64,000 nt of DNA from Pseudooceanicola spongiae (GCF_014899185.1 NZ_CP045201.1:480501-544500); one strand, 5' to 3'; shown: positions 25,213 through 34,377, counted from the stretch's first letter. Made by a program: numbers and translations. Notes: generated by a model not told the origin, from the sequence alone.

Positions 25213-26175
25213 ATGACCCTCCCCACTCGTGTACTTGATCACGCTCGCATCCCCGAGCTCAGCAATCCCTATTTCGGCAAGGTGCGGGATTGTTACGACC
25301 TGCCGGGCAACCGGCGGATTCTGATCACGTCTGACAGGATTTCCGCGTTTGACCGGATTCTTGCGTCGATTCCCTTCAAGGGGCAGGTTCTGACGCAGAT
25401 GGCGCGCTACTGGTTCGAGCGGACGGGCGATATCTGCGAGAATCACGTGATCAGCTATCCCGATCCCAATGTCGTGCTGGCGAAGAACCTGCAGATTCTG
25501 CCGGTGGAGATCGTCGTGCGCGGCTATCTGGCGGGCACCACCAGCACCTCGATCCTGACGCGCTACAAGGCTGGCGAGCGGGTGATCTACGGACACAGCT
25601 TCCCCGAGGGGCTGCGTGCGCATGAAAAACTGCCCGAGCCGATCATCACCCCGACCACCAAGGCCTTTGACGGTGGCCATGACGCGCCGCTGACGGCCGG
25701 GGATATCCTGTCGCAGGGCTTGCTGACGCAGGCGCAATGGGACCGGGTCTCGGCCATTTCGCTGGCGCTGTTCGCCCGTGGGCAGGAGATGGCGGCCGAG
25801 CGGGGGCTGATCCTGGCCGACACCAAGTACGAATTCGGCACCGATGAGACCGGCACCATCGTGCTGGCGGACGAAATTCACACGCCGGACAGTTCGCGGT
25901 TCTGGCTGGCCGATGGCTATGCCACCGCTTTTGCCGCCGGGACGCGGCCACCGTCGTTCGACAAGGATGTCATCCGCACCTGGGTCGATGCCAGATGCGA
26001 CCCCTACAAGGACGATGTGCCGACCATACCGGAGGATCTGATCGCGACCACCTCTCAGGTCTATATCGACGCCTATCAGGCCATCACCGGCCAGACGTTC
26101 GAACCGGATCTGAGCGGCGAGACGCCATTGGCGCGCATTCGAGGCAATCTGGCGCAATATTTTTCCGCCAGCTGA
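25213..26175 (+). CDS. purC: Phosphoribosylaminoimidazole-succinocarboxamide synthase
   Basis: 320 residues. SAICAR synthase joins aspartate to carboxyaminoimidazole ribotide with ATP in purine synthesis. Family motifs: [20 protein letters not shown] (ATP site), [35 protein letters not shown], and [33 protein letters not shown] in successive blocks. The length suits the longer (about 300-residue) form. The ATG at 25213 has AGGACA nine bases upstream and is preferred over an in-frame start 24 bp earlier. A hairpin separates it from the convergent ArsC-like gene. Confidence 0.95.
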   Translation: MTLPTRVLDHARIPELSNPYFGKVRDCYDLPGNRRILITSDRISAFDRILASIPFKGQVLTQMARYWFERTGDICENHVISYPDPNVVLAKNLQILPVEIVVRGYLAGTTSTSILTRYKAGERVIYGHSFPEGLRAHEKLPEPIITPTTKAFDGGHDAPLTAGDILSQGLLTQAQWDRVSAISLALFARGQEMAAERGLILADTKYEFGTDETGTIVLADEIHTPDSSRFWLADGYATAFAAGTRPPSFDKDVIRTWVDARCDPYKDDVPTIPEDLIATTSQVYIDAYQAITGQTFEPDLSGETPLARIRGNLAQYFSAS

Positions 26176-26185
26176 GACCCGAGGC

Positions 26186-26219
26186 GCGGGCCGGGCTGCC
26201 CTGTGGTGGCCCGGCCCGC
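26186..26219. terminator. Bidirectional hairpin between purC and ArsC-like gene
   Basis: Arms GCGGGCCGGG and CCCGGCCCGC flank a 14-base loop in the 48-bp gap between two convergent genes. The stem is strong, but neither side has a clear T-run, so efficiency is uncertain. Confidence 0.55.
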
Positions 26220-26223
26220 CGGA

Positions 26224-26553
26224 TCAGCTCGACAGGACGGCGCTTTGCACGGTTTCGTCCCATCCCAGATAGAAGCTGTCGTGATCGCGCAGCACCGGGC
26301 GCATCATCACCTTGGGCTGTGCGGCAATCTGGGCCTCGGCCTCGGAGGCCTTGAGCCAGTCGCTCAAGCCTCTGTAATCATTCGATTTACGGTCCACGAG
26401 CCGGTCGCCGAACTCAATGATCAGCTCGGCCAGTTCCGCCTCGCTCAGCGGATCGGCGCGGATATCGCGAAAGACGACCTCTCTGCCCTCTGCCTCCAGC
26501 GCCTTGCGGGCCTTCTGGCAGGTGGCGCAGGTGCTCAGTCCATAGATGATCAT
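26224..26553 (-). CDS. ArsC/Spx-family thioredoxin-fold protein (YffB-like)
   Basis: A 109-residue member of the ArsC/Spx/YffB group. It starts MIIYGLSTCATCQKARKALE, with the C-x-x-C motif at residues 9-12, followed by VVFRDIRADPLSEAELAELI. Such proteins are reductase-like or regulate RNA polymerase (Spx). Without arsenic genes nearby, arsenate reduction should not be assumed. A GGGAG ribosome site supports the start at 26553; an upstream in-frame start is less likely. Confidence 0.82.
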   Translation of the reverse strand: MIIYGLSTCATCQKARKALEAEGREVVFRDIRADPLSEAELAELIIEFGDRLVDRKSNDYRGLSDWLKASEAEAQIAAQPKVMMRPVLRDHDSFYLGWDETVQSAVLSS

Positions 26554-26710
26554 GTCGCAATCTCCCTCGGCGATGATCTGGCACTGTCTCGCATCGCGGC
26601 GCGCGGCACAATGCGCCGTGGCAGGACGATGCGGGCGGGGCGGCTTAATCATTCCTACACGCGGATGGGATTTCCTCGGCTCCGCAATGGCCTTTTCTGA
26701 GGAGCTTCCC

Positions 26711-27607
26711 TTGTTTCGTCGAGTCTATCGCGCCCTGGTCGCAGTCCTTCAGCCGGGCCTTGTGGGCCTGTTCGTCCTTGCGCTGCCGGCCCACCCGTCG
26801 CTGGCGGAGGAGCCGTCGCCGCTGATCGAAGCCGCCAAGCGCAAGATCAACCTAGCGGGACGCCAGAGGATGCTGTCGCAGCGGATCGCGATGCAGGCCT
26901 GTTTTGCGCAGTCCGGCGTTTTGTCCGAGGTCAGCCTGACACGGGGCAGAGAGGCGGCGGATCTGTTCGATCGCACGCTGGACGGTTTGCGTCTGGGCGA
27001 TCAGGGGCAGGGGCTCGCGGTGGAGGTCGACCCCGAGGTGCTCGCGGGCTTGAACGCGGTGGCAGCGCTCTGGCAGGGGTATGGTGCCTCTGTCGATGGC
27101 CTTTTCGGCAGCCCCAATGAAACGGCCTTGAAGCAGATTCACAGTCACAACGGGCCCGTTCTGGTGAGCATGAACAAATCCGTCGGCGTGATGGAGCGGG
27201 TCTATGGCGAGGGATTGATCGCGCCCGAAATTGCAGCCGCCCTCAACGTCGCCGGGCGCCAGCGCATGCTGGTGATGAAGGCCGTGAAAGAGGCCTGCAT
27301 GATCACCCGAGGCTATGCGCCAGAGGAGGATCGCAAAACTCTGGCCAAGACGATCTCGCTGTTCGAGAGCAGCCTTTACAAGCTGCGCCAAGGCAATGAA
27401 TGGGACAACATCATCGCGCCACCGTCGTTCGAGATCGAAATGCAGCTGGATCTGGTGCAGATGATCTGGGACTGGATGTCGCCCCGGCTGAAATCTCTGG
27501 CCGATGGCGAACAGATGGCGCCAAAGGAGATGGTCGAGATGGCCTACCACGCAGAAGTGGCGCTGACGGAAATGAACACGGCGGTCTGGCTGTACGAAGC
27601 CTTCTGA
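26711..27607 (+). CDS. Secreted protein with two PilJ-type sensor repeats
   Basis: 298 residues. The TTG at 26711 is chosen because GAGGAG lies seven bases upstream and the product then begins with a good signal peptide (FRRVYRALVAVLQPGLVGLF, then VLALPAHPSLAEE). An ATG at 26687 is also in frame. The mature protein has two PilJ-type blocks, INLAGRQRMLSQRIAMQACF and LNVAGRQRMLVMKAVKEACM. These helical units normally form the periplasmic part of chemoreceptor-like or NarX-like sensors. Here there is no membrane anchor or output domain, so it is a stand-alone periplasmic protein of unknown role. Confidence 0.75.
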   Translation: MFRRVYRALVAVLQPGLVGLFVLALPAHPSLAEEPSPLIEAAKRKINLAGRQRMLSQRIAMQACFAQSGVLSEVSLTRGREAADLFDRTLDGLRLGDQGQGLAVEVDPEVLAGLNAVAALWQGYGASVDGLFGSPNETALKQIHSHNGPVLVSMNKSVGVMERVYGEGLIAPEIAAALNVAGRQRMLVMKAVKEACMITRGYAPEEDRKTLAKTISLFESSLYKLRQGNEWDNIIAPPSFEIEMQLDLVQMIWDWMSPRLKSLADGEQMAPKEMVEMAYHAEVALTEMNTAVWLYEAF

Positions 27608-27916
27608 TCTGCCTGCGCGAACGGCCCTTCCACCGTCCTTTCTGCTGTCTTGCGGTCCAAGTGCATCGGGATCGGCGTCAATCGCACCCCGCTCCGGCGC
27701 GTTCTGGCCCTCGGATTTTCTGTTGTTTTCTCCAAAGTCATCCGCCTCAGGGGCGCCTTCGCGCTGACAGGCCCATTGATATGCCGGGGTTTTTGGTAAA
27801 CCGCTGGTCGGCGCAGTGAATCCGCCTTGCACGGCAGGGGTTGACCGCATAGAAGAGCGACTGATTTTGAAGGCCGCGCGACTGGCGCGGCACCCGGCAT
27901 AGAAGGACACGCAAGG
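27608..27916 (+). promoter_or_regulatory. Region upstream of trigger factor, with weak promoter
   Basis: 309 bp without a gene. A TTGACC (27840-27845) could serve as the -35 box, but the -10 match 17 bp further is poor. AAGGA just before the tig ATG is the ribosome site. No other structure was seen. Confidence 0.35.
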
Positions 27917-29248
27917 ATGCAGGTCACTGAGACCACGAATGAGGGCCTGAAGCGCGGCTACACGATCACCGTCCCCGCCTCTGAACTCAATGACAAAGTG
28001 AACGCCAAGCTGGCCGAAGCTCAGCCCGAAGTCGAAATGAAGGGCTTCCGCAAAGGCAAAGTGCCGATGGCGCTGCTGAAAAAGCAGTTCGGTCAGCGCA
28101 TCCTGGGCGAAGCAATGCAAGAGACCATCGACGGCGCGATGTCCAAGCATTTCGAAGACAGTGGCGACCGTCCGGCGATGCAGCCGGAAGTCACCATGGT
28201 GGATGGTGAGACCTGGAAAGAGGGCGACGATGTCGTCGTCAACATGTCCTACGAAGCTCTGCCCGAGATCCCGGACGTCGATCTGAAAGCGATCGAGCTG
28301 GAAAAGCTGATCGCCAAGGCTGACGATGCGGCTGTCGACGAAGCCCTTGCGAACCTTGCTGAATCCGCTCAGGATTTCGAGGAGAAAGAGGGCGCTGCGG
28401 AAGAGGGTGACCAGGTTGTCATCGATTTCCTCGGCAAGGTTGACGGCGTTGCCTTCGACGGTGGTTCGGCCGAGGATTACCCGCTTGTGCTGGGCTCCAA
28501 CAGCTTTATTCCCGGCTTTGAAGAGCAGCTGAAAGGCGTCTCCGCCGGCGAAGAGAAAGCCGTCGAAGTGTCCTTCCCCGAGGAATACGGCGCTGAGAAC
28601 CTGGCCGGCAAGGCCGCTGTCTTTGAATGCAAGATCAAAGCTGTCAAAGGTCCGAAAGCTGCCGAGATCAACGACGAGCTGGCGAAGAAGTTCGGCGCCG
28701 AAGATCTGGCCGCCCTCAAAGGTCAGATTGCTGAGCGTCTGGAAGCGGAATACGCCGGTGCTGCTCGCGCCGTGATGAAGCGTAACCTGCTGGACAAGCT
28801 GGACGAAGTTGTCACCTTTGACCTGCCGCCGAGCCTGGTCACCGCAGAAGCCGACCAGATCGCGCACCAGCTGTGGCACGAAGAGCATCCCGAGGTTCAT
28901 GATCACAATCATGACAGCGTCGAGACGACCGACGAGCACAAGAAGCTGGCCGAACGTCGCGTGAAGCTGGGCCTGCTGCTGGCCGAGCTGGGCCAGAAAG
29001 CCGAAGTTCAGGTGACTGACTCCGAGATGACGCAAGCGATCATGAACCAGGCGCGTCAGTACCCCGGTCAGGAACGTCAGTTCTTTGAATTCATTCAGCA
29101 AAACCAGCAGATGCAACAGCAGCTGCGGGCGCCGATCTTTGAAGATAAAGTCGTCGACTATGTCTTTGAACTGTCCACAGTGACGGAAAAAGAGATCAGC
29201 AAGGATGAGCTTCAGGCCGCTGTCGAAGCGCTCGAAGAAGACGAATAA
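27917..29248 (+). CDS. tig: Trigger factor, ribosome-associated chaperone
   Basis: 443 residues. Trigger factor binds the ribosome exit tunnel and shelters nascent chains. The ribosome-binding loop [18 protein letters not shown] is near residues 43-60; the FKBP-type prolyl isomerase domain (about 155-240) includes [20 protein letters not shown] and [16 protein letters not shown]. The long C-terminal arm domain follows. A His/acid-rich insert [16 protein letters not shown] (about 320-336) lies in the arm and could bind metal. The codon use is that of a highly expressed gene. A strong terminator follows. Confidence 0.95.
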   Translation: MQVTETTNEGLKRGYTITVPASELNDKVNAKLAEAQPEVEMKGFRKGKVPMALLKKQFGQRILGEAMQETIDGAMSKHFEDSGDRPAMQPEVTMVDGETWKEGDDVVVNMSYEALPEIPDVDLKAIELEKLIAKADDAAVDEALANLAESAQDFEEKEGAAEEGDQVVIDFLGKVDGVAFDGGSAEDYPLVLGSNSFIPGFEEQLKGVSAGEEKAVEVSFPEEYGAENLAGKAAVFECKIKAVKGPKAAEINDELAKKFGAEDLAALKGQIAERLEAEYAGAARAVMKRNLLDKLDEVVTFDLPPSLVTAEADQIAHQLWHEEHPEVHDHNHDSVETTDEHKKLAERRVKLGLLLAELGQKAEVQVTDSEMTQAIMNQARQYPGQERQFFEFIQQNQQMQQQLRAPIFEDKVVDYVFELSTVTEKEISKDELQAAVEALEEDE

Positions 29249-29276
29249 TCCTTCAGGCTTTACCGCCTGATGCGAA

Positions 29277-29302
29277 GGGCCGCCCGGTTGGGCGGCCCTT
29301 TT
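29277..29302 (+). terminator. Intrinsic terminator after tig
   Basis: GGGCCGCCC, loop GGTT, GGGCGGCCC, then TTTT. Lies 29 bp after the tig stop codon. Confidence 0.9.
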
Positions 29303-29352
29303 GCGTTTGTGATCTGGCGGGGATGGGGGCGGTGTCGCCCGGCTGGACTGCG

Positions 29353-29409
29353 AAATCGCAACGTCGGTATCGCGTCGGTATCCGGTCGGTAAGTGGGCGG
29401 TGCGATTTT
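29353..29409 (+). repeat. 11-bp-period intergenic repeat, copy A
   Basis: After AAATCGCA come four units 11 bp apart: CGTCGGTATCG, CGTCGGTATCC, GGTCGGTAAGT, GGGCGGTGCGA, ending TTTT. The end TGCGATTT is the inverse of the start AAATCGCA. It lies between the tig terminator and the end of the diguanylate cyclase gene. The same unit order occurs at 61998-62052 on the other strand. Confidence 0.75.
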
Positions 29410-29465
29410 GGGCCGCGTCCGCTGTGGACCTCGGGTGGGGGCGGCGCAGTTGGGCGGCGAGCAGG

Positions 29466-30482
29466 TTAGCGGGTGCCGATCTCGATCCGGTCGCGGCCGG
29501 CAGATTTGGCGGCATAAAGGGCGGCGTCGGCGCGGGTGTAGATATCGTCCACGGTATCGCCAAACCGCAGATCGGCCAGACCGGCGGAAAAGGAATATCT
29601 GCACGGCTTATCCGGGCCAAGGGGATCGGAGCGGCGGATGCTGTAGAGCATGCGTTCGATCACCAGTTCGGCTTCGGGCAGGCTCGCCTCGGGGAGGATC
29701 AGCATGAACTCTTCCCCGCCGATCCGCCCGAAGGTGTCGTTACGGCGCAGCATCGCCAGCAGGGTCCGGGTGAAATCGCGCAGAACGACATCGCCGCCAC
29801 TGTGGCCAAAGCGGTCGTTGATGCTTTTGAAGTGATCGATGTCGAGCAGGCAGACGCAGCCGAGGTGCTCGCCGGGCGCGGTGCCCTGCGCCAGAACATC
29901 CTGAAGCCGCTGGGTGACAAAACGGCGGTTGGCGATGCCCGTCAGATCGTCCGTCTGCGAGGCCTTGATGGCGAAGTCGCGATCCTGACGCAGCAGCCGA
30001 TCTTCGGCGCGCAGGCCACTGATGTCGGTGGCAATGCTGAGCAGCCAGCCATCGGCCTGAACGGTTTCGGTCATCTGCAGCCAGCGACCATCGTAGAGGT
30101 CGGTCTCGTAGCTTTTGAAGCGCGATTTGCCGCGCCGCGCCTGTGTTTCCGTCAGCCACTTTTCAAAGTTGTCCGCCTTGATGATGGTGCCGAGCTTGAG
30201 GGGGTAATTGCGCCGCATATGATCGGCCCAGGTCGGCTCCTCGTCAGGGGTGAGGCCGAAGGCGTCGCGGAAGGCCGCATTGGCATAGCGCATGCGGTCA
30301 AATCCGTCATAAAGCGCGAACATCACACCCGACCGCTCGATCAGCCCGATGAGCTGCGTGTGGGCTTCGGTCAGTGTTGCTCTGGCTTTGCGGCCCTTCG
30401 GAGCAGTCTTGCCCTGCAGAGTATCAACGGTCTTCACGGGGCCTGAGCCTTGCGAAGTGGGAGCCAAAAAAGGTCGGATCAT
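29466..30482 (-). CDS. PAS-GGDEF diguanylate cyclase
   Basis: 338 residues. It makes the second messenger cyclic di-GMP from GTP. A PAS-like sensor (about 45-160; ERSGVMFALYDGFDRMRYAN, then AAFRDAFG) precedes a GGDEF domain (about 170-335) with the active-site loop RIGGEEF. The product-inhibition site RxxD is present five residues before it as RRND. TDDLTGIANRRFVTQRL marks the start of the domain. No membrane segments, so cytosolic. Stands alone; start at 30482, though the first 35 residues are low in motif content. Confidence 0.88.
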   Translation of the reverse strand: MIRPFLAPTSQGSGPVKTVDTLQGKTAPKGRKARATLTEAHTQLIGLIERSGVMFALYDGFDRMRYANAAFRDAFGLTPDEEPTWADHMRRNYPLKLGTIIKADNFEKWLTETQARRGKSRFKSYETDLYDGRWLQMTETVQADGWLLSIATDISGLRAEDRLLRQDRDFAIKASQTDDLTGIANRRFVTQRLQDVLAQGTAPGEHLGCVCLLDIDHFKSINDRFGHSGGDVVLRDFTRTLLAMLRRNDTFGRIGGEEFMLILPEASLPEAELVIERMLYSIRRSDPLGPDKPCRYSFSAGLADLRFGDTVDDIYTRADAALYAAKSAGRDRIEIGTR

Positions 30483-30728
30483 CTATTGCCCCGAAGATGC
30501 GGACAGCAAACTGTCCTTTGCGTCGATGCTTGGTCTGTTAAGAATAGTGCCATTTCTGCATATTGGATTCAACTTTAACAATATGTTTCGACGAAGAATG
30601 CAATAATCTTGCGGCTCAACCCAGATCCGGAGACACAGCGTGGGTCACTGCCCAAATCTTACAAGTCTGCTGTGTACAGGTCGAGAGGAGTCGGCCCGCG
30701 CAGAGGGCTAACTGCGCAATCGGTGAAA
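30483..30728. other. Intergenic region upstream of the diguanylate cyclase gene
   Basis: 246 bp, partly AT-rich (30535-30605), which fits the promoter of the minus-strand cyclase gene. No gene or clear operator was recognised. Confidence 0.3.
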
Positions 30729-30758
30729 AAAGGGCCACCCCGTTGTCGGGATGGCCCT
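30727..30758 (-). terminator. Intrinsic terminator after the DEAD-box helicase
   Basis: On the minus strand AGGGCCATCCCG and CGGGGTGGCCCT pair with one mismatch around a short loop, followed by TTTTTT. It lies 37 bp beyond the helicase stop. Confidence 0.85.
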
Positions 30759-30795
30759 TTGTCATTCTGCGAGGTCGGCCTCAGCCGAGAAGCGG

Positions 30796-33096
30796 TCAGT
30801 CCTTGCGGCGCGGCGCGGAAGAGCCGCCGGGCTTGGCACCGCGTGCCGGGGCACCACGGGGCTTGCCTGCGGGTTTACCGGCCGGCTTGCTGCCGGGACG
30901 GGTCACACGCTGCGAGGGGTCGGAGGCCGAGAAGCGGGGCTTGGCGGGACCGTCGGATTTGCCCTCAGCCGCTTTGCCGTAGGGTTTGCCAGCCGGTTTG
31001 CCAAAGGATTTACCCTCGGATTTGCCGAACTTGCCTTCGGGTTTGCCGTAGGACTTGCCCTCGGATTTGCCGAACTTGCCCTCAGGCTTGCCGAATTTGC
31101 CAGCGGGTTTGCTGCCCGTCGGCTTGCCAGTGTACTTGCTGACGCCGGGCAGATCGCCCGCGACCTGCGGCTTGGGCTTTTTGAAGCCAGCGGGTTTGGA
31201 CGCCGGTTTGCGATCGCCGGAGTAGGGCACCTTTTCAAAGGCGCGCTTTTCCGAGCGGGGCTCGGCAGGGGCTTCGACGGCCTCGGTGCGCGGGCTATGC
31301 TGGACGGCGGCGTCCTGCGCAGGCGCGGTCTGGGCGACGGCCTCATAGGCGGGTTTCTCGGCACGCGGTTTGTCGTAGGCGGGCTTGTCGGACGCGGGCT
31401 TGTCATAGGCAGGCTTGTCGCCGCGCGGCTTGTCGAACTTGGGCTTGTCGAACTTCGGTTTGTCGAATTTCGGCTTGTCGGAGCTGGGCGCGCGGTTGGG
31501 GCGCGGCGGGGCGTCGTCCATCGGGCGGACGCCGACGCCGTCTTCAAGCTCCTGTGCGGCACCGATGGCGTTCAGGAAGCCGGGGGCGCTGGATTCGAGG
31601 ATCTCGACATAGGTCTCGGAGTCCTGCACGCGGATCGCGCCGATGGATTCCTTGGTCAGGTTGCCCGAACGGCAGAGCAGCGGCAGCAGCCAGCGGGCTT
31701 CGGCCTTGTTGTCACGACCGACCGAGAGGGCGAACCACTTGGACGGGCCGAAAGGCGTGCGGTCAGCGCGTTCGCCGCGCTCAGGGCGGGTCGGGCGCTC
31801 ATCCGGGTTGCCGAGCTCTTCGGGCGCCGACTGGCGCGCACGGTAGAGGCGCAGGTAGGCGGCGGCGACCTTTTCAGGGCTGTGCTGTTCGAGAAGCTTG
31901 GCCGCGAAGGTTGCGGTCTCCTCGGAGATGTCCTCGTCCCATGCAGGATCGGTGAGCAGGCGTTCTTCGTCGCGGCGCAGGATCTCGTCTGCGGTGGGGG
32001 CGACGCCCCATTCGGCCTTGATCTTGGCCCAGCCGAGCAGACGCTCGGCCTTTTTCACATCGCGCGGGCCGACGATCAGGGCAGAGATGCCCTTGCGACC
32101 GGCGCGCCCGGTGCGACCCGAACGGTGCAGCAGGGCTTCGGCGTTGGTCGGCAGATCGGCGTGGATCACCAGCTCAAGATTGGGCAGGTCGATGCCGCGG
32201 GCGGCGACGTCGGTGGCGACGCAGACGCGGGCCCGTCCGTCACGCATGGCTTGCAGCGCGTGGGTGCGTTCGTTCTGGCTCAGCTCGCCGGAAAGGCAGA
32301 CGACCGAGAAACCACGGTTCGAGAAGCGCGCGGTAAGGCGGTTCACGGCGGCGCGGGTGTTGGCGAAAACGATGGCGTTTTCAGCGTCATGGTAGCGCAG
32401 GGTGTTGATGATGGCGTTTTCGCCGTCCGCCTGTGCGACGCGCAGCGCCTGATAGGTGATGTCGGAGTGCTGCTTGCCCGAGGTGGCCGTGTTGACGCGC
32501 ACGGCGTCACGCTGGAACTGCTTGGCAAGGTTGGCGATCATCGGCGGCACGGTGGCCGAGAACATCAGCGTGCGGCGGTCGGCAGGGGCCTCGCCCAGCA
32601 TGAACTCAAGGTCTTCGCGGAAGCCGAGGTCGAGCATCTCGTCCGCCTCATCGAGCACGACAGCGCGCAGGCTGTTCATGTCGAGCGAGCGACGCTTGAT
32701 GTGGTCGACCAGACGGCCGGGGGTGCCGACAACGATATGGGCGCCGCGTTCGAGGTTGCGACGCTCTTCGCGCATGTCCATGCCGCCAACGCAGGAGGCC
32801 ATGCGGACGCCGGCCTTGGCATAGAGCCAGGCCAGTTCACGCATCACCTGCAGGGCCAGTTCGCGCGTCGGCGCGATGATCAGGGCCAGCGGGGCGGCGG
32901 GGGGCGCGAGGCGATATTCGTCGCCAAGAAGGGTGTGGCCAATGGCGAGGCCAAAGCCGACGGTCTTGCCGGAGCCGGTCTGGGCGGAGACCAGAAGGTC
33001 TGCGTCCTGCAGCTCAGGTGCGGTTACGGCCTCCTGTACGGGGGTCAGGCTGTCATAGCCACGCTCGGCGAGCGCATCGGAGAGGGAAGATATCAT
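30796..33096 (-). CDS. DEAD-box RNA helicase with DbpA-type RNA-binding domain and basic repeat tail
   Basis: 766 residues. The helicase core carries all expected motifs: Q-motif LTPVQEAV, Walker A AQTGSGKT, PTRELALQ, TPGRLVDH, DEAD in VVLDEADEMLDLGF, SAT, and HRSGRTGRAGRKG. A DbpA/CsdA RNA-binding domain lies at about 450-535 (ALSVGRDNKAEARWLLPLLC). The last 230 residues are low-complexity and basic: repeats of KFDKP, then GKFGKPEGKFGKSEGKS-type units, ending GSSAPRRKD. Such tails bind RNA and can favour condensates. Likely roles are ribosome assembly and growth in the cold, as for DeaD/CsdA. Confidence 0.93.
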   Translation of the reverse strand: MISSLSDALAERGYDSLTPVQEAVTAPELQDADLLVSAQTGSGKTVGFGLAIGHTLLGDEYRLAPPAAPLALIIAPTRELALQVMRELAWLYAKAGVRMASCVGGMDMREERRNLERGAHIVVGTPGRLVDHIKRRSLDMNSLRAVVLDEADEMLDLGFREDLEFMLGEAPADRRTLMFSATVPPMIANLAKQFQRDAVRVNTATSGKQHSDITYQALRVAQADGENAIINTLRYHDAENAIVFANTRAAVNRLTARFSNRGFSVVCLSGELSQNERTHALQAMRDGRARVCVATDVAARGIDLPNLELVIHADLPTNAEALLHRSGRTGRAGRKGISALIVGPRDVKKAERLLGWAKIKAEWGVAPTADEILRRDEERLLTDPAWDEDISEETATFAAKLLEQHSPEKVAAAYLRLYRARQSAPEELGNPDERPTRPERGERADRTPFGPSKWFALSVGRDNKAEARWLLPLLCRSGNLTKESIGAIRVQDSETYVEILESSAPGFLNAIGAAQELEDGVGVRPMDDAPPRPNRAPSSDKPKFDKPKFDKPKFDKPRGDKPAYDKPASDKPAYDKPRAEKPAYEAVAQTAPAQDAAVQHSPRTEAVEAPAEPRSEKRAFEKVPYSGDRKPASKPAGFKKPKPQVAGDLPGVSKYTGKPTGSKPAGKFGKPEGKFGKSEGKSYGKPEGKFGKSEGKSFGKPAGKPYGKAAEGKSDGPAKPRFSASDPSQRVTRPGSKPAGKPAGKPRGAPARGAKPGGSSAPRRKD

Positions 33097-33260
33097 GCTT
33101 TGGGGCGATCCGTGAGATGGCGGGCGGAGCGGGGCTGGAGAGCGCCGGGGCCGCGGAAAAAGGGACGTTTAGCTGGGAATGTTGCCGTTGTATATCTTAA
33201 ACTTCATCAGATTTCCATGCGCGATTGGCAAAACGTCTTTATGACGCGCGCGCGGGCCTG

Positions 33261-34259
33261 TCAGCCGGGAAAGATCCGCGCCATCTCGGCGTCGAAACGC
33301 GCCCATGTCATCGAGGCGCGGTTGCCTGCAAGGCCGTGGTAGTAGGATTTGCCAGAGGCGCTCGGCAGACCTGCCCAGACCTGCGAGAGGTTGTGCATGA
33401 AATCGTGACGCGACAGCTGGTTGCTGAGGAAGTCGTGATAGCCTGCGTCCTGCAGCAGCTTGTCGGCAAAGCGGTCCTGCAGCGCGGGCGAGAAGACCTC
33501 GCGCGGATCGGTGCCGAGGCTGGCAACGAGGTATTTCAGCGTCTTGGGGATGATCTGGTAGCGGCCAATGGCGTGCTGCTGGCCGGGGGTGGCGGTGGTC
33601 CAGTCGTAAATCTCCTGGAGGGTCATCTGGGTCGGGCGCTTGGCGGGGCGCACCGTGGCGGCGTATTGCACGGCGTCATAGCCATCGCGGTGGGATTCGA
33701 CGCTGGCAATCAGGTGCTTGAGGCGCTGCGCGTGGCTGCCCGAGAGCAGGGGCGTGTAGCCCGGCGCGGCGAAGGCGGCTTTGCCGCGCGACGGACGCAC
33801 ACGCGTCGAGGGGGCAAACAGGCTGGTGGCACTCCGGCCGCTGAACAGGCTGGAGACGTGGTTGACGACTGGTGTTTTGGCAGAAGTCTGAATGACACCA
33901 GTAGGTTGCGCGATGTTGTTCAGGGTTTGCATCAGCGGGGGCATTGCGGATTTCGGGGCAGGATCGCTCTGGGCTTGGCGCAGCAGGTCGCGGGCGACGG
34001 CGGCGGCGATGTCGCCCGCACTGGCACCGGTGTTGGTATCGGCGGGCGGTCTGTCGGCCAGCGCCTGTCCGGGGGCGACACTGCCGAGGTCAGGCAGCAG
34101 CGCCGCACGGCGCGGCTGGGCGGAGAGAGGCGCAGCCTCAGCGCCCTGAGGGGCGAGCAGGGAGACGGGGGTGGCGAGGCCGGGCGCGGCGCTGAGCCCG
34201 CCCCAGAGGGCGAGGAGGATCAGACAGCAGCGCACCTTGGCGCAAAACCTCAACAACAT
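33261..34259 (-). CDS. Secreted lysozyme-like muramidase
   Basis: 332 residues. An N-terminal signal peptide (RCCLILLALWGGLSAAPGLA) is followed by a Pro/Ala-rich, disordered segment (about 30-175). The C-terminal 150 residues resemble phage-type endolysins or transglycosylases: LIASVESHRDGYDAVQY (the Glu is the likely catalytic acid), QHAIGRYQIIPKTLKYLVAS, and LLQDAGYHDFLSNQL. It probably cuts peptidoglycan in the periplasm during growth. It is not in the GTA cluster; a part in GTA release was considered but nothing here shows it. Confidence 0.65.
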   Translation of the reverse strand: MLLRFCAKVRCCLILLALWGGLSAAPGLATPVSLLAPQGAEAAPLSAQPRRAALLPDLGSVAPGQALADRPPADTNTGASAGDIAAAVARDLLRQAQSDPAPKSAMPPLMQTLNNIAQPTGVIQTSAKTPVVNHVSSLFSGRSATSLFAPSTRVRPSRGKAAFAAPGYTPLLSGSHAQRLKHLIASVESHRDGYDAVQYAATVRPAKRPTQMTLQEIYDWTTATPGQQHAIGRYQIIPKTLKYLVASLGTDPREVFSPALQDRFADKLLQDAGYHDFLSNQLSRHDFMHNLSQVWAGLPSASGKSYYHGLAGNRASMTWARFDAEMARIFPG

Positions 34260-34377
34260 GGCCAGCCTTCGTTTCTACGTCGGTGTCGGCGCTGCCGAAG
34301 GGGCAGACCGGAGCCGCAGAATGGCCGGGGAGAGGTTTATATTTCGTCAGCGCGATTTCGGGAGTGGGCTGAAAATG

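Noticed and set aside
26224..26553. Arsenate reductase assignment for the ArsC-like protein
   Set aside because: The protein is the short Spx/YffB type and no arsenic resistance genes are nearby, so only the fold is called.
26852..29620. A 2.8-kb open frame on the minus strand opposite the PilJ-domain protein and trigger factor
   Set aside because: It mirrors two well-supported plus-strand genes, has no motif or ribosome site, and is a result of GC-rich codon bias leaving the opposite strand open.
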